Of a DNA stretch of 14,085 nt, positions 14,061-14,085 are shown piece by piece. Made by a program: the position numbers and the translations under genes. Where the stretch lies: assembly GCA_002491945.1 (NCBI GenBank), contig DKWX01000018.1, positions 4,861 to 18,945 of the forward strand. The letters run 5' to 3'. The stretch is from Porphyromonadaceae bacterium UBA7141. GTDB taxonomy: Bacteria; Bacteroidota; Bacteroidia; Bacteroidales; Muribaculaceae. Each line of letters starts with the position of its first letter. The stretch's first letter is position 1. The notes beneath the pieces are model-generated. The model searched no databases and was not told the DNA's origin. It worked only from the letters and a program-made list of their open reading frames with translations.

Positions 14061-14085
14061 GTAATCGAGTAGGAGGTAAACACTA

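Larger units (their letters stand above)
13949..14067 (-). other. 5S-rRNA-like 3' half within a stem-closed 119-bp unit (degenerate or chimeric)
   Basis: On the minus strand the left part reads GATGGTTTACCATGGG, then GCGGGAGAGTAGG and TAATCGCC. This closely follows the 3' half of bacterial 5S rRNA (GATGGTA...GGGAGAGTAGG...CGCC). The unit is closed by an 8-bp inverted repeat, CGATTACC at 13949-13956 and GGTAATCG at 14060-14067, the way helix I closes 5S rRNA, and its length (119) is 5S-like. However, the 5' half is not 5S: the conserved CCGAAC...GAAGTTAAG region is missing and a hairpin terminator sits there instead. I therefore read it as a 5S relic or chimera, or an unrelated structured RNA, and not as a working 5S gene. 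Confidence 0.35.

Noticed and set aside
13949..14067. Complete functional 5S rRNA gene on the minus strand
   Set aside because: Only the 3' half resembles 5S. The conserved CCGAAC...GAAGTTAAG region of the 5' half is absent and a terminator hairpin occupies that place.

Overview
The window looks like a chromosomal segment of a Bacteroidales bacterium, probably near the Muribaculaceae (inference). The evidence is a Bacteroidetes-type promoter (TTG-N20-TAAATTTG), start codons without Shine-Dalgarno sequences, and families typical of or confined to that phylum (DUF4271, DUF2723/GT117-like membrane protein, receiver-PEP-synthase-like fusion). The genetic code is standard throughout the intact genes.

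Layout. Positions 1-379 hold the end of a dispersed repeat, a decayed 5' fragment of a galactokinase gene and a strong hairpin. A minus-strand block follows: a small outer-membrane beta-barrel protein (380-841); a coiled-coil protein (1062-1640) coupled by a TGATG overlap to a 1007-residue receiver/PEP-synthase-type ATP-grasp fusion (1640-4663); a uroporphyrinogen-III synthase-family protein (4798-5565); a DUF4271 membrane protein (5679-6674); and an extended-SDR epimerase (6665-7675). Epimerase, DUF4271 and HemD appear to form one operon. A 428-nt gap (7676-8103) carries a complete 184-bp repeat element. Next comes a two-gene minus-strand operon, a 1304-residue DUF2723 membrane glycosyltransferase-like protein (8736-12650) and a NodB-type polysaccharide deacetylase (8104-8739), joined by an ATGA overlap. 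Its promoter is the clearest in the window. A small cupin gene (12829-13158) is transcribed divergently on the plus strand.

The last 0.9 kb (13159-14085) has no convincing intact gene. It contains the second full 184-bp repeat, an orphan plus-strand terminator, and two 97-bp direct repeats on the minus strand, each with a hairpin terminator. One of these repeats ends in a 5S-rRNA-3'-end-like sequence followed by another terminator.

Most notable points: (1) the 184-bp repeat has two different arms, and its 67-bp core lies in opposite orientation relative to those arms in the two full copies, which suggests a small invertible element; (2) the galK fragment has TGA at two positions where the family has glycine; (3) the duplicated 5S-tail/terminator module at the right edge; (4) the receiver-PEP-synthase fusion, which lacks the phosphohistidine and PEP-binding domains. 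I saw no CRISPR array, tRNA, transposase, defence system or prophage gene.
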